From Opitutaceae bacterium (lineage in GTDB: Bacteria; Verrucomicrobiota; Verrucomicrobiia; Opitutales; Opitutaceae), in the NCBI GenBank assembly GCA_019455245.1, contig JACFMR010000002.1, positions 1-64,000 of the forward strand: DNA of 64,000 nt, in the 5' to 3' direction. Positions 9,924 to 18,912 of the stretch are shown here, piece by piece (the stretch's first letter is position 1; each line of letters opens with the position of its first letter). The notes below the pieces were generated by a model, which had not been told where the DNA came from, made no database searches, and saw only the letters and a list, made by a program, of their open reading frames with translations. A program made the translations under genes and the position numbers.

Positions 9924-11185
9924 TTCCCCGCAGTTGCTTCCGCGCGGAAGTCCCGGACGCGATGGAAGGTCAGGTAATTGGCGTTGTGGAAGCTGTCGGC
10001 GTTCCACGCGGTGCGCGCGACGGCCACAAGGTCGTCGCCGTCGAACTGCCAGTCCAGGTACTGGAACCCGTGGCGGTCCTTGCGCGTGAGCAATTCCCCC
10101 GGACGCCACTGCAGGATGACCCGGTGCTCCGTCCAATGCCGGAGGTCGGCCGAGGAAGTCAGGATCACCACGTTGCGCTGCGCCGCCGGCTCGGTCTCGA
10201 CCGCGCGCTCCGCGTGCGGCCGGGTGACCTTGTTCACGAGCGCCCAGTAACGCCCGCTCACCGCATCGTGGCGGATGGTAAACTTCGAAAGCCCGCCGGG
10301 GAAATGGAGAAAGCCCGTGGTCGGATCGAAGGCGAGCGACCTGCCGTCCGCGGAAACGTCGGCCCGCGCGGCCACCTCGAAACGCGGGATGCCCGCAGCC
10401 GGCCCTTGCAGTTCATAGGCCGCGTCGGGACCGAGCTCCGTGTTCACCCGCAACACGTTGGCCACGCCCCCTTCGGGTGTGACGACCGCGTTGCCTTCCA
10501 GCCAGCCCGGCCGCCGGCCGGGCAGCCAGGCTGGATCGAAAACGATGCAGTTGGTGCGCGTCCAGTTCGCGGCCTCGAGCAAATCCGCGTCCACCGGCGC
10601 CGAAAGCATCAGCGCGCCGAAGTGCCGCGGCCATTTCCGGTCGTTGACCGTCTCCTCCACCGCGCGCCAGAGGCGGCCGCCGTACACGACTACTGGCACG
10701 GGTGCACTGTGGAATTTCCCCGACAGCAGAACTCCGGTATGCGCGTCCTTCGGGTCGCTCCAGGTACGCCCGCCATCGAACGAGCGCCGGATGACGACAT
10801 TGCCCGGTTCGTCCGTGATCGCCATGTGGTACAGGTTGCCGCGATGGACAAACAGGCTACCCCACGTTGCCGCCGGAAACGAGGCCAACGGCGTCCAGGT
10901 TTCCCCGCGATCGTGCGAAGCATACACGTGCGTCTCACGCAGGTTCGGCCCCGATTTGCCGAAAAAATCGTGAGAGGCCACGTAGGTGCCGTCCGGCAGG
11001 ATCGCGATGCTCGGCGACCCGATATACTGGGTCTTCGACAGCGGCGTTTGCGCGACGATCACTCCCGGTGGCCGGCTGTCCTCCACCTCGGCCGCGGCGG
11101 ACACCGGCCGTACGACCGACAGGATGGCGACGCATAACAACGACGTCCGACGGAGACGGTGCAAGGGATGGACAATGCTGGTCAT
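9920..11185 (-). CDS. Exported sialidase-fold (BNR/Asp-box) protein
   Basis: A 421-residue protein with a signal peptide (hydrophobic LLCVAILSVVRPVSAAAE). Two Asp-box motifs, SHDRGETW and SFDGGRTW, mark a six-bladed sialidase-type propeller. It ends FHNANYLTFHRVRDF, and the paralogue at 11616-12941 ends with a similar HEGNLITFHRVKQF. Such proteins are annotated as exo-alpha-sialidase-like, but the arginine triad of true sialidases cannot be confirmed by eye, so the activity may be another glycosidase or binding only. It lies in the middle of the operon with ATGA overlaps on both sides. Confidence 0.75.
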   Translation of the reverse strand: MTSIVHPLHRLRRTSLLCVAILSVVRPVSAAAEVEDSRPPGVIVAQTPLSKTQYIGSPSIAILPDGTYVASHDFFGKSGPNLRETHVYASHDRGETWTPLASFPAATWGSLFVHRGNLYHMAITDEPGNVVIRRSFDGGRTWSDPKDAHTGVLLSGKFHSAPVPVVVYGGRLWRAVEETVNDRKWPRHFGALMLSAPVDADLLEAANWTRTNCIVFDPAWLPGRRPGWLEGNAVVTPEGGVANVLRVNTELGPDAAYELQGPAAGIPRFEVAARADVSADGRSLAFDPTTGFLHFPGGLSKFTIRHDAVSGRYWALVNKVTRPHAERAVETEPAAQRNVVILTSSADLRHWTEHRVILQWRPGELLTRKDRHGFQYLDWQFDGDDLVAVARTAWNADSFHNANYLTFHRVRDFRAEATAGK

Positions 11186-11598
11186 GGGGTGTGGGGCGCG
11201 AAACGCGTCCGGGGGTTCTCGAGGTAATAGAGGAAACCATCTTCGGCGCCGACGAGCAAATCAGGCACGGTATCGCCGTTCCAATCAACCACCGCGGGAC
11301 AGGTGTCGTGGCCGGCCAGTCGCGTGCCGTCGACCGGACCGCGGTCGCGAAACACGAACTGCCCCGGCATGGTGGCGACATTTTCCAGGAAGTTGATGTT
11401 CGTGCTGTTCACCAGCAGGTCGTCATGTCCGTCGCCGTCGTAATCGAGGATCACCGGCAGGCCCCAGAGACCCGCCCCCAAGTCGACCTGCAGGCCGGGA
11501 TGATGGTATTCCAGCCGGCGGAAGTTCTGCTCCGCCCCCGCGGCGAGGGCAGCCGCGAGCGTCACGATCCCGAGCAGATGCGGCCGTTTGCGATGCAT
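11182..11598 (-). CDS. Small secreted FG-GAP/VCBS protein
   Basis: A 138-residue exported protein; I use the ATG at 11598 (MHRKRPHLLGIVTLAAALAAG is a signal peptide), although a TTG at 11619 overlaps the upstream stop and is an alternative. It carries two calcium-type repeats, DYDGDGHDDLLV and DWNGDTVPDLLV. Its mature start YHHPGLQVDLGAGLWGLP closely resembles the first residues of the 681-residue protein at 4991-7036, and its end VGAEDGFLYYLE matches that protein's end VGAEDGHFYVLP. It therefore looks like a short paralogue that keeps only the first and last blades. Confidence 0.75.
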   Translation of the reverse strand: MHRKRPHLLGIVTLAAALAAGAEQNFRRLEYHHPGLQVDLGAGLWGLPVILDYDGDGHDDLLVNSTNINFLENVATMPGQFVFRDRGPVDGTRLAGHDTCPAVVDWNGDTVPDLLVGAEDGFLYYLENPRTRFAPHTP

Positions 11599-11615
11599 GG
11601 AAGGGGCGCCCGGTT

Positions 11616-12941
11616 TCAATAGACGAGGTCGCGGAATTGCTTCACGCGATGAAAGGTGATGAGATTGCCCTCATGGGCGCTCTTGGCGCGGCTGTCGCCG
11701 CTGCGCGAGAGGATCACCAGGTCGTCGCCGTCGATGTCCATGCTCGCGTAATGCCGCGCCTCCTTGGGTGAGTCCGTCATGGCGACAAGACCGGCGAAGC
11801 ACCAATCCACGAGATTGCGCGAGAAATGCAGCACCAGGCGGTGCCGCTCGTTGTAAGGCAGGTCGAAGCGGTCGGCGGGGAGGCGGTCGGCGCGACGCAT
11901 GGAATCGGTCGCCTGTGAGCCGAGCAGCCAGTAGAGCTTGGTCTTGTCGTCATAGAGCAGATGAAAGCGCATCTGCCCGCCGGGAAACGGCACATACATC
12001 ATGGTCTGGCCGGAAGGCGCGTGCTCGAGCGACATCGTCATTGTCCCGTCGTCGTTTTCGACCACCTTGGTGAAGCAGGCAAAGCCCGTGCCGCCGGTAT
12101 GGGCTCGCGCGATCACGTGGAAGGTGTGTCCGGACGGGTCGTGCCAGTAATGATCCGAATCCATCACCTGCACGACGGCCGGCTCCACCCAGCCGATCGG
12201 CGGCATCGTGCGGCGCGGCGACGTGGAAACCGGCGCGCGATTCGGGTAGTCCTGCTTGAAGAAGGGAATGCCAACGAAAGGCAGGTTCACCTCGTTCGTG
12301 CGGACACCCGGCACGACGTCGGCGAAGACCAGTTCGCTGGAAAAGGTCCAGGCCTCGGGCTTGGTCAGGTCGGCCTCGACGCGGGCCCGCAGCAGCACCA
12401 GTGCTTTTTCGCTCGGCCCCCACGCCTCGATCTCGCGATTCCGGCGCTCGAACGCCAGATAGACGTTACCGTTGGCGTGCCAGACGTTTGCCGGCGTCTG
12501 CTGCCACACCTTGTCCTTTCCAGTGAGGAATACGGGCGCGGACCAGCTCACCCCGTCGTCGTCCGATCGCATGATCGGCAGCCCCGCCCCGGTCGCGAGA
12601 TAGTAGATCGACCGGCCGGCGGCGAAAAGGCGCCCTTGCAGCGGCTTCGCCTCGGCGCGCTTGATCCAGCTCTTGCCGCCGTCGTCGGAAGTGAAGATGA
12701 ACTCGGCGCTCGGATGCGACCTGCCCTTGCCGGCCTGCGCGTAGGCGGCGACCAGACGGCCGGAAGCGAGCCGGAGGATGGTCGGAGAATACAAAGGCGT
12801 ATCGGCCGGGGATGGAGATTCGCCGAGCACGACATGCTCCTGCGCCAGCGGTCGGATCGGGTCGGCCAGGACCGGGCACGACAGGACGATAGCCAGCAGG
12901 CAAAAGCGAATGAGCAATGGGCGGAGGAAGGTCATGATCAT
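11616..12941 (-). CDS. Exported sialidase-fold (BNR) protein
   Basis: A 441-residue protein beginning at the ATG at 12941, which overlaps the stop of the esterase gene (ATGA); the longer frame to 13031 is not needed. It has a signal peptide (LIRFCLLAIVLSCPVLAD) and Asp-boxes SDDGGKSW and SDDDGVSW. It is related to the protein at 9920-11185 in fold and in its C-terminal motif. It may be a sialidase-like glycoside hydrolase or a sugar-binding propeller of the same outer-surface or periplasmic machinery; the substrate is unknown. Confidence 0.75.
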   Translation of the reverse strand: MIMTFLRPLLIRFCLLAIVLSCPVLADPIRPLAQEHVVLGESPSPADTPLYSPTILRLASGRLVAAYAQAGKGRSHPSAEFIFTSDDGGKSWIKRAEAKPLQGRLFAAGRSIYYLATGAGLPIMRSDDDGVSWSAPVFLTGKDKVWQQTPANVWHANGNVYLAFERRNREIEAWGPSEKALVLLRARVEADLTKPEAWTFSSELVFADVVPGVRTNEVNLPFVGIPFFKQDYPNRAPVSTSPRRTMPPIGWVEPAVVQVMDSDHYWHDPSGHTFHVIARAHTGGTGFACFTKVVENDDGTMTMSLEHAPSGQTMMYVPFPGGQMRFHLLYDDKTKLYWLLGSQATDSMRRADRLPADRFDLPYNERHRLVLHFSRNLVDWCFAGLVAMTDSPKEARHYASMDIDGDDLVILSRSGDSRAKSAHEGNLITFHRVKQFRDLVY

Positions 12942-13876
12942 TTGGTCGCGGCGGGGAAGAGGTGGCGGCTCAGGAATTCGAACTCCGCCGTGGTCACGTT
13001 GATCTTCTGGTCCTTGTGGAGGAACACGCATTCGATGCCGAGCGCATCCATTTTCTCCTTCAGGTAGAGTCCAAGATTCGGGTGATGGATGCCCGTGCCC
13101 GCGCGCGCATCGGGCGGCACCGGCCCGCGCGGCTCGCTGTAGTATGCGAACGCCGGCGGATCGTCAGGGGTCAAGTAGGTGATGGCCGCTGCCTGTTCGT
13201 AGAGTTTGTACGCCTTTTCCGTCTCCAGTTCGTTGGGCTTCAATCCATGCAGGTTGGCAAAAACCGGATGCCGGGCCGCGGCCTCGCCGGCGAGTTGCCG
13301 GATGATGCGCCGATCGTAGGTCGGCTGCGCGCCCATGACCGCCACGCACGTGACGCGCGTCGACTCCCGCGCGATCGAATCCGCGCTGGCCGGATCGGCG
13401 AGGTCGTCATGAAAGGCAACCCAAAGCGACGCCCCCGCGCCAGCCGAGCTGCCGGTCAGTGCCACGCGCCGCGGGTCGAGGCGCCAGGTTCGCGCGGAGT
13501 GCCGCACAAACTGGATGGCGCGGGCGCAATCCAAGTAGTGCGCCGGAAAGGAAACCTCCGGCGCGAAACGATAGTTCACCGCCACCACCGAAATTCCGGC
13601 GCGCAATGCCGCGGCAAGCGCCAGAGCCGGCAAATTGGCTTTGCTGCCCGCGACGAATCCGCCGCCGTGGAAGTAGATCAACACGGGGGTGGTTTGCGTG
13701 GAGTCCGCCAGCCACGCATCCAGCACGTTGCGCTCATGCGGCCCGTAGGCGACGTTGGCGTACGTGGGGGGTGGGAGCTTCGATTTCTCTGTCTCGGCGT
13801 CCTGCGCGCCGAGCCGAGGCGCCAGCAAAAACAAAGCACCAACGAGGGTCAGCATCAGGGGGCGGCTTGAATTCAT
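12938..13876 (-). CDS. Exported alpha/beta-hydrolase (HSL/BD-FAE-type esterase)
   Basis: A 312-residue esterase with a signal peptide (LMLTLVGALFLLAPRLGA). The oxyanion-hole motif FHGGGF lies near residue 70 and the nucleophile elbow GSSAGAG near residue 142. An acidic residue in TPDDPPAFAYY (about 240) and a histidine in GTGIHHPNLG (about 265) complete a plausible Ser-Asp-His triad. The family removes acyl groups from carbohydrates or small esters. Its position next to a sialate O-acetylesterase suggests a second deacetylation activity for the same substrate. The start overlaps the previous stop as ATGA. Confidence 0.82.
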   Translation of the reverse strand: MNSSRPLMLTLVGALFLLAPRLGAQDAETEKSKLPPPTYANVAYGPHERNVLDAWLADSTQTTPVLIYFHGGGFVAGSKANLPALALAAALRAGISVVAVNYRFAPEVSFPAHYLDCARAIQFVRHSARTWRLDPRRVALTGSSAGAGASLWVAFHDDLADPASADSIARESTRVTCVAVMGAQPTYDRRIIRQLAGEAAARHPVFANLHGLKPNELETEKAYKLYEQAAAITYLTPDDPPAFAYYSEPRGPVPPDARAGTGIHHPNLGLYLKEKMDALGIECVFLHKDQKINVTTAEFEFLSRHLFPAATK

Positions 13877-15606
13877 GAGGGGGACGGAGGTGCCGGAACC
13901 AATGCAACGCGAAAGCCGAGGGCGCTGTGCTTGCGATCCGGCGGGGCACGATGCCGGTGATCCGAGCGGCAGTTTTGCGGGTCACTCCACCACGAGCCTC
14001 CGCGAAGCACTCGGTGCGTACCGGAGGCGGGGCCGGAGTAGTCGGCAATGGCGCCGCCCGGATAATCACCGCTCCAATCGGAGCACCATTCGGCCACATT
14101 GCCGAGCATGTCATGCAATCCCCAGGCATTGCCCCGGAGCGTACCCATCGGATGGGTGCTCATCCGCCAGCCGGCCGGCGCGGGATGGAGCGTGCCGCTG
14201 TTCATGCGACACCAACCGTCGTCCGGCGAAATTTGTATCACTTCAGCACCGGCCCGGCAGGCGTATTCCCACTGCGCCTCCGTCGGCAATGCGTAGAGAT
14301 AGCCCGGCGGCAAACGCCTGGCCTGTCGCTCGCGTTCCGTCAGCCGCATGCAAAAATCCGTCGCCTCCCGCCAGGAGACATTATCCACCGGCAGGCACGG
14401 CGCCACGAAATCGCTTGGATTCGAATCCATCAGCGCCAGCCACTCCCCCTGAGTCACCTCATATTTTCCAAGCCAGTATGGCCGGGAAAAACTGACCTGC
14501 ACCGGCGCGGTGCTCCCCGGGCGCTCCCCGGAACTCCGACTCATCACGCCGGGCGGGATGGCCACCAAAACCAAACCCATGTCCGGCACCGTGCGATCGC
14601 TGGTGGTGGCGGCGAATTTTTCCGGTCCGGTGATCGCCGGCAAGCCGGGCCAGAATGGCGGTGCCTCGTCGCGCAACTCCCGCTGTCCCCCAGCTCCGAT
14701 TCCCACGACCCGGCGGGCGGGCGACGCTCCCGCCCGCGCCTGCGCCAGCGCGAACCTCGCTGCCTCGCGGACCACGCCCGCGAGGTCCACCATCAGCAGC
14801 TCCTGAATGTCGCCGACCTTCTGCCCTTCGCGAAGGCGTACACCACCATCGTCGACGGCGACGAATTTAACCTGACCGCCGGCCAGACCTGCGTTGCGCA
14901 AGGCCATCAGAGCCCCAACCGCGCTTGGCTCACTGGAAACGAAGATTCCCTGTAAGTCCCGGCCATACCGATCTAGCAGGCCGGTCATCACTCGCTGCGC
15001 GCTATCGCTGGTGGGTCCTGCGTGGTAGTCTGTCGCCACCAGCTCGATTCCCGGATACTCCCGCTGCAGTATCTCCAAGAAGCCCTCTTCGCGTTGCTCC
15101 GCGGCTGACGCGTGGATCTGGCTCCGCAGGAGTATCACGCGGCCGTGACCGTTCAACCGGGCTGCCAGCCGGCGGGCGGCGGAGCGTCCCAATTCAAGAT
15201 TGTCTGCCATGACGACCGAAAGCGGCCCAACCGCGTCCACCATTCCGCCAAAACACACGAGCGGCCGGTGTTCGCGCCTGGCCTCGTCCGCGGAAGGAGC
15301 CAGTTCCTTGCGATCGATGGGCGCGAGTAACACGGCGTCCACCCGATCCCGTGCCAAATCACGGAGCAGACGAACCTGCTCCTGTCGATCCCCCTCCCGC
15401 ATCGGAGCCCGCCAGACGATCTCGAGCGCGCCGTCGGGCAGACCCGCATCCTGACCAGCCTTCGCTATCGCCGTCTTGACCGTGTGCTGATACAGTTCGT
15501 CTGCCGCATCCGTGACGACAGCCAGCCGAAACGAGGCCCCAAGCGTCACCGGGGCGAGCAGCACCGCCAATAAGAATCGTGACCAGCCACGCTTCAACGA
15601 CTTCAT
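13873..15606 (-). CDS. Periplasmic sugar-binding domain fused to FGE/SUMF1-like domain
   Basis: A 577-residue exported fusion. The start at 15606 has a GGAGGGG ribosome site and a signal peptide; the longer frame to 15657 lacks both. Residues about 25-320 are a type 1 periplasmic-binding domain (FRLAVVTDAADELYQHTVK, DAVLLAPIDRKEL, VIFV-type sheets), as in ribose-binding proteins. Residues about 350-577 are a formylglycine-generating-enzyme-like (SUMF1) domain with YEVTQGEW, LPTEAQWEYACRAG, GNVAEWCSDW, LRGGSW and a terminal LGFRVAL. Few proteins join these two parts. It is the first gene of the eight-gene chain, so a sensory or substrate-capturing role is likely. True FGE activity is doubtful without a sulfatase nearby. 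Confidence 0.8.
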   Translation of the reverse strand: MKSLKRGWSRFLLAVLLAPVTLGASFRLAVVTDAADELYQHTVKTAIAKAGQDAGLPDGALEIVWRAPMREGDRQEQVRLLRDLARDRVDAVLLAPIDRKELAPSADEARREHRPLVCFGGMVDAVGPLSVVMADNLELGRSAARRLAARLNGHGRVILLRSQIHASAAEQREEGFLEILQREYPGIELVATDYHAGPTSDSAQRVMTGLLDRYGRDLQGIFVSSEPSAVGALMALRNAGLAGGQVKFVAVDDGGVRLREGQKVGDIQELLMVDLAGVVREAARFALAQARAGASPARRVVGIGAGGQRELRDEAPPFWPGLPAITGPEKFAATTSDRTVPDMGLVLVAIPPGVMSRSSGERPGSTAPVQVSFSRPYWLGKYEVTQGEWLALMDSNPSDFVAPCLPVDNVSWREATDFCMRLTERERQARRLPPGYLYALPTEAQWEYACRAGAEVIQISPDDGWCRMNSGTLHPAPAGWRMSTHPMGTLRGNAWGLHDMLGNVAEWCSDWSGDYPGGAIADYSGPASGTHRVLRGGSWWSDPQNCRSDHRHRAPPDRKHSALGFRVALVPAPPSPS

Positions 15607-15723
15607 GTGCAGCCCCTCCGGCGTGATGCGGCCACGAGGGCCGGAAGGCGGCTGCACGAAACGCCGACGGATGCCGCTCCACCAGCGTTGTAGTATTTTC
15701 GTGAATCCATGGCAAGACGAGGC

Positions 15724-15745
15724 CGGGTTCCGCGCGCGGAACCCG
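15724..15745. terminator. Perfect inverted repeat after the receptor gene
   Basis: CGGGTTCC and its complement GGAACCCG flank a CGCGCG centre, giving an uninterrupted palindrome of 22 bp about 28 bp after the receptor stop. There is no U-run on either strand, so it may be a pausing or attenuation hairpin between the receptor and the downstream operon rather than a classical terminator. Confidence 0.45.
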
Positions 15746-15772
15746 AACGCATCATGGCGACCTTATATGATT

Positions 15773-18757
15773 TTAGAACTCGCCTTTGATACCGAAATTC
15801 ACCGCCGTGAAGAATATGTAGGCGTTGGTAACTCCGGCCGCCCGTTCCCAAGATCGCGGCGCGTTGGTGATGTTCCTCACGTCGACGAAGATGGTGTAGC
15901 GCCGATTGAACCGATACGACAGGCTGGCATCCCACATCTCCCGTTCAAGCGTGTAGCGCAGTTGGGACGGGTTGGCATTGTAGGTGTTCAGGAAACGGCC
16001 GGTTTTGTTCCACATCACCCGGGCGCCGAATCCGCGATATGTGTAGGTCAATCCCGCGTTGATGGCCTCGGGGATGAAGTTCAGCACATCAGTGGTGGAG
16101 CGGGGCGCAGTCGAAGTTTCACCGTAGTCGCCCGAGGTCCGCAGGTGGGTGTAGTTGATGAACGCGGAGAGCCCGGAGAAGGGCGCAGGGAGGAACTCAA
16201 ACCGCTGCTGGTAGGCGAGTTCGAAGCCTTCGATCTTGGCCTCGCCACCATTGAAAGTGGTCTGGAGATCGTATCCGGCGTAGTCGCCGTCAAAGCCATT
16301 GTCCGCCCCCGTCCCGACAATTCCCACAATGCCGGTGACAATGAAATCCTTCATGTTCTTACGGAAGACATTCGCTGAGAGCAGGCCCACAGGTTCGAAG
16401 TAATACTCGATACCCACGTCCCAATTTTCCGAAGTCTGCGGTCCGAGCCCGGCATTGTTCACCGTGACCACATTGGTGTTCTCGTTGACGGAGAAGGAGG
16501 GGACCAATTTGGTGAAGGAAGGCCGGCCGATGCTATTCGACCAATTGGCGCGCAACAGCAGGTTCTTCCGAATACTGTAGGTCAGGTAGATCCCCGGGAA
16601 CCACTGATCGTAGGCCCCTTCGATTTGGACGTAGTTGTCGTAGTCCCGGATACCCCAGCCCACCGGATCGGCGTTGCGCTGTGCCGTCGTCGACAGGACC
16701 GGTGATGGCACGTAGCCGGAGCTATCGACCTCGGTGCGCTCGTACCGCACGCCGGTGATGCCCTTGAGCTTGCCAAAGGTGAGCTGGCCCTGCACGTAGC
16801 CGGCGAAAACACCTTCCTTCACCCGATCATTGCCGATCAGGGTCCGTGAGGTCGAATAATAGAGATCCTCGGTCCAGCGGGACGGATTGTCGGTTATATC
16901 CGCCACGATGGCGCCCGGATCAATGAATGGGAGCTGCTTGCCGATCCGCTCTTCCTCGGAATGTGCGATGTGATCGAGGTCAACCAACGAGGCAAGCGAA
17001 CCGGCCGCGGCGCCCACCGGATTCCACCGCCGGTCGGCATTAAGCCGCCGGAGTTCCTGCTGGCGATAGCTCACGCCAGATTTGACGTTGGCGGAGTGCT
17101 CCGTGGGCAAGTCGTATTTCACGTCGGCCTTGGCCGTGAGAATATCGATGTTCTTGGTGTTGTTCCGCCGGGTCATCGTGCCCGGGGTGTACACGTAGGG
17201 ATCGGAAATGTCCGAACCCGCCGTCTGCGTCCAGCTGGGATACTCCTCTGAGGCGCTGCGATCCACCGTCCAGCCGATGCCACGGACCTCGGCCGTGAAA
17301 TTGCCACCGCCGGCCCGGTCACCGTGCTCGCCGGTGTTGAGCGTGGAATGGCTCTGGCTGTACGCGGCATTGTAGTTGATGGTGAGGCGATCAAACTGGT
17401 GCTTCGCGCTGGCGTTGAAATTGATCTGCTCGTCGAGGAAGCCGATCAGCTGGGAGGTAAGGATATACCGGGAATTGTTGATCGGGCGGACATGGGTGAC
17501 GTCGTCCGTATAGTCGGGCAAGATGGCTCCGCTGCCAGTGGGCTGTCCATTGGCGTCGAGCGTCGCGACCGTCTGCGAAGTCACGGCCCGGCCGATATAC
17601 CAGTAGTTGGTCGGCTGGTCGTCCTGGTTCAGCAGAACATTGAAATTGACGGTGGTGGAGGGAGACAGGCGGTAGTCCAGCTTGAGAGATACACTCTTCT
17701 GCTTCCGGTTGTTGTAGATGTCACGCGATTGGTAATCGTACAGATAGGCGTGGCGGTTGAGCGTGTTCTGATACAGGTAGGTACCGGTGAAGCCGCCGCT
17801 CGCATTCTCGCTATAAAAGGTACTGAAGGTCAGTCCTAAGTTTCGTTCGCCGCCAAATACGCTGAAGACCTGCTGCCAGTTCAGCTTCAGGGTGGGATGA
17901 ATCGGGTGATCATAGGCGATCGGGACGTTTTCCACCCAGCGCGGAGCCCAGCGGAACGAAGCGCTGTACTGGACGTGCCGGTCGGCTTTGCGGTCCAGAG
18001 GGGAGGCTGACTTTAGATTAATCGCGCCGCCGATGGAGTCCGCAGGCAAATCGGGCGTCGGCGCCTTGGTGACTTCTATCTCGTCAAAGAGCGCGCCGGA
18101 AATGGACCGTAATGCAAAGCTGCGACTGTCGCCGAAGTTACTGGCCATGAGATTACCGTCGACCATGACCATGTTCAAGTTCGAGGGGGTGCCGCGGACA
18201 TGAACCTCGGAAATGTTGCCATCAAGGTCGTGCTGGCCGGCGATGCCCGGCAGGCGGAGCAGGAGTTCGCCGGTGTTGTCGTTGGCCAGATTGCCAAAGG
18301 CATCCATCGAGACGACGTGCTTGACGCTGTCCGCATTGCGCTGGCTCGTAATGGCGGCTGCATTCCCCTCGCGAACACCCTCGACGATAAAGTCGCTCAA
18401 CAAATAGACCTCCGAAGTGAGATCGAAATTGACGGTTGCAGTGGCGCCCGGTGCCACGGTCACCGTTCGGCGGTCGGCGTCCAAGCCCGTATAACTGGCC
18501 ACTACGGTATATTCGCCAGATGGCACGCCCACGAAACGAAACCGGCCTGTATTGTCGGTCTGTTCGGTCAGATCGAGCTCAGTAATTGTGACCGAGGCGC
18601 CGTCCAGCAGCTTGCCCACGGCACGGTTGCTCACGGTGCCATTGATGCCGCCACGCGGGCCAGCCTGACCGAAAACCATGCTCAGTACGAAGCAAAATAT
18701 AACGCCGCAGAGTGCAACGGACATCCGGCGTGAATGAGGTGAGATCGAAGGGACCAT
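15773..18757 (-). CDS. TonB-dependent outer-membrane receptor
   Basis: A 994-residue outer-membrane transporter. A signal peptide is followed at about residues 35-110 by a carboxypeptidase-like regulatory domain (GTVSNRAVGKLLDGASVTI...), then a plug domain (LLRLPGIAGQHDLDGNISEVHVRG, near residue 165) and a long beta-barrel ending in phenylalanine (FGIKGEF). The family imports oligosaccharides and other large ligands using TonB energy. A GGAG ribosome site lies 10 bases before the ATG. Two operators of the LacI type (18785 and 18865) flank a TATAAT at 18838-18843. It should be the uptake route for the glycan whose processing enzymes follow. Confidence 0.92.
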   Translation of the reverse strand: MVPSISPHSRRMSVALCGVIFCFVLSMVFGQAGPRGGINGTVSNRAVGKLLDGASVTITELDLTEQTDNTGRFRFVGVPSGEYTVVASYTGLDADRRTVTVAPGATATVNFDLTSEVYLLSDFIVEGVREGNAAAITSQRNADSVKHVVSMDAFGNLANDNTGELLLRLPGIAGQHDLDGNISEVHVRGTPSNLNMVMVDGNLMASNFGDSRSFALRSISGALFDEIEVTKAPTPDLPADSIGGAINLKSASPLDRKADRHVQYSASFRWAPRWVENVPIAYDHPIHPTLKLNWQQVFSVFGGERNLGLTFSTFYSENASGGFTGTYLYQNTLNRHAYLYDYQSRDIYNNRKQKSVSLKLDYRLSPSTTVNFNVLLNQDDQPTNYWYIGRAVTSQTVATLDANGQPTGSGAILPDYTDDVTHVRPINNSRYILTSQLIGFLDEQINFNASAKHQFDRLTINYNAAYSQSHSTLNTGEHGDRAGGGNFTAEVRGIGWTVDRSASEEYPSWTQTAGSDISDPYVYTPGTMTRRNNTKNIDILTAKADVKYDLPTEHSANVKSGVSYRQQELRRLNADRRWNPVGAAAGSLASLVDLDHIAHSEEERIGKQLPFIDPGAIVADITDNPSRWTEDLYYSTSRTLIGNDRVKEGVFAGYVQGQLTFGKLKGITGVRYERTEVDSSGYVPSPVLSTTAQRNADPVGWGIRDYDNYVQIEGAYDQWFPGIYLTYSIRKNLLLRANWSNSIGRPSFTKLVPSFSVNENTNVVTVNNAGLGPQTSENWDVGIEYYFEPVGLLSANVFRKNMKDFIVTGIVGIVGTGADNGFDGDYAGYDLQTTFNGGEAKIEGFELAYQQRFEFLPAPFSGLSAFINYTHLRTSGDYGETSTAPRSTTDVLNFIPEAINAGLTYTYRGFGARVMWNKTGRFLNTYNANPSQLRYTLEREMWDASLSYRFNRRYTIFVDVRNITNAPRSWERAAGVTNAYIFFTAVNFGIKGEF

Positions 18758-18784
18758 GGGGTAGTTCTCCAGAGGTTAGGTAGG

Positions 18785-18800
18785 GCTCAACCGATTTAGC
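18785..18800. promoter_or_regulatory. LacI-type operator 3 (receptor promoter, proximal)
   Basis: GCTCAACCGATTTAGC differs from the perfect repeat by one base (C for A in the left arm). It lies 28 bp before the receptor start and downstream of the likely transcription start. Confidence 0.7.
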
Positions 18801-18837
18801 ATAATGAACAAGGCCGCATGGCTGATACGGATTTGCT

Positions 18838-18843
18838 ATTATA
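18838..18843 (-). promoter_or_regulatory. -10 box of the receptor promoter
   Basis: TATAAT on the minus strand lies between the two operators, so a repressor bound at both sites would enclose the promoter. A matching -35 box is not obvious; the distal operator occupies the region where it would lie. Confidence 0.5.
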
Positions 18844-18864
18844 GACTGATGTGAAAAACACATT

Positions 18865-18880
18865 GCTAAATGGATTTAGC
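18865..18880. promoter_or_regulatory. LacI-type operator 4 (receptor promoter, distal)
   Basis: GCTAAATGGATTTAGC, a perfect repeat of GCTAAA and TTTAGC, begins exactly 80 bp from operator 3. It also lies about 30 bp downstream of the repressor gene's stop side, so the repressor gene itself is not obviously under it. Confidence 0.75.
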
Positions 18881-18912
18881 ATTGTCAAGAGATTTTCGGA
18901 AAATTCTTGACC

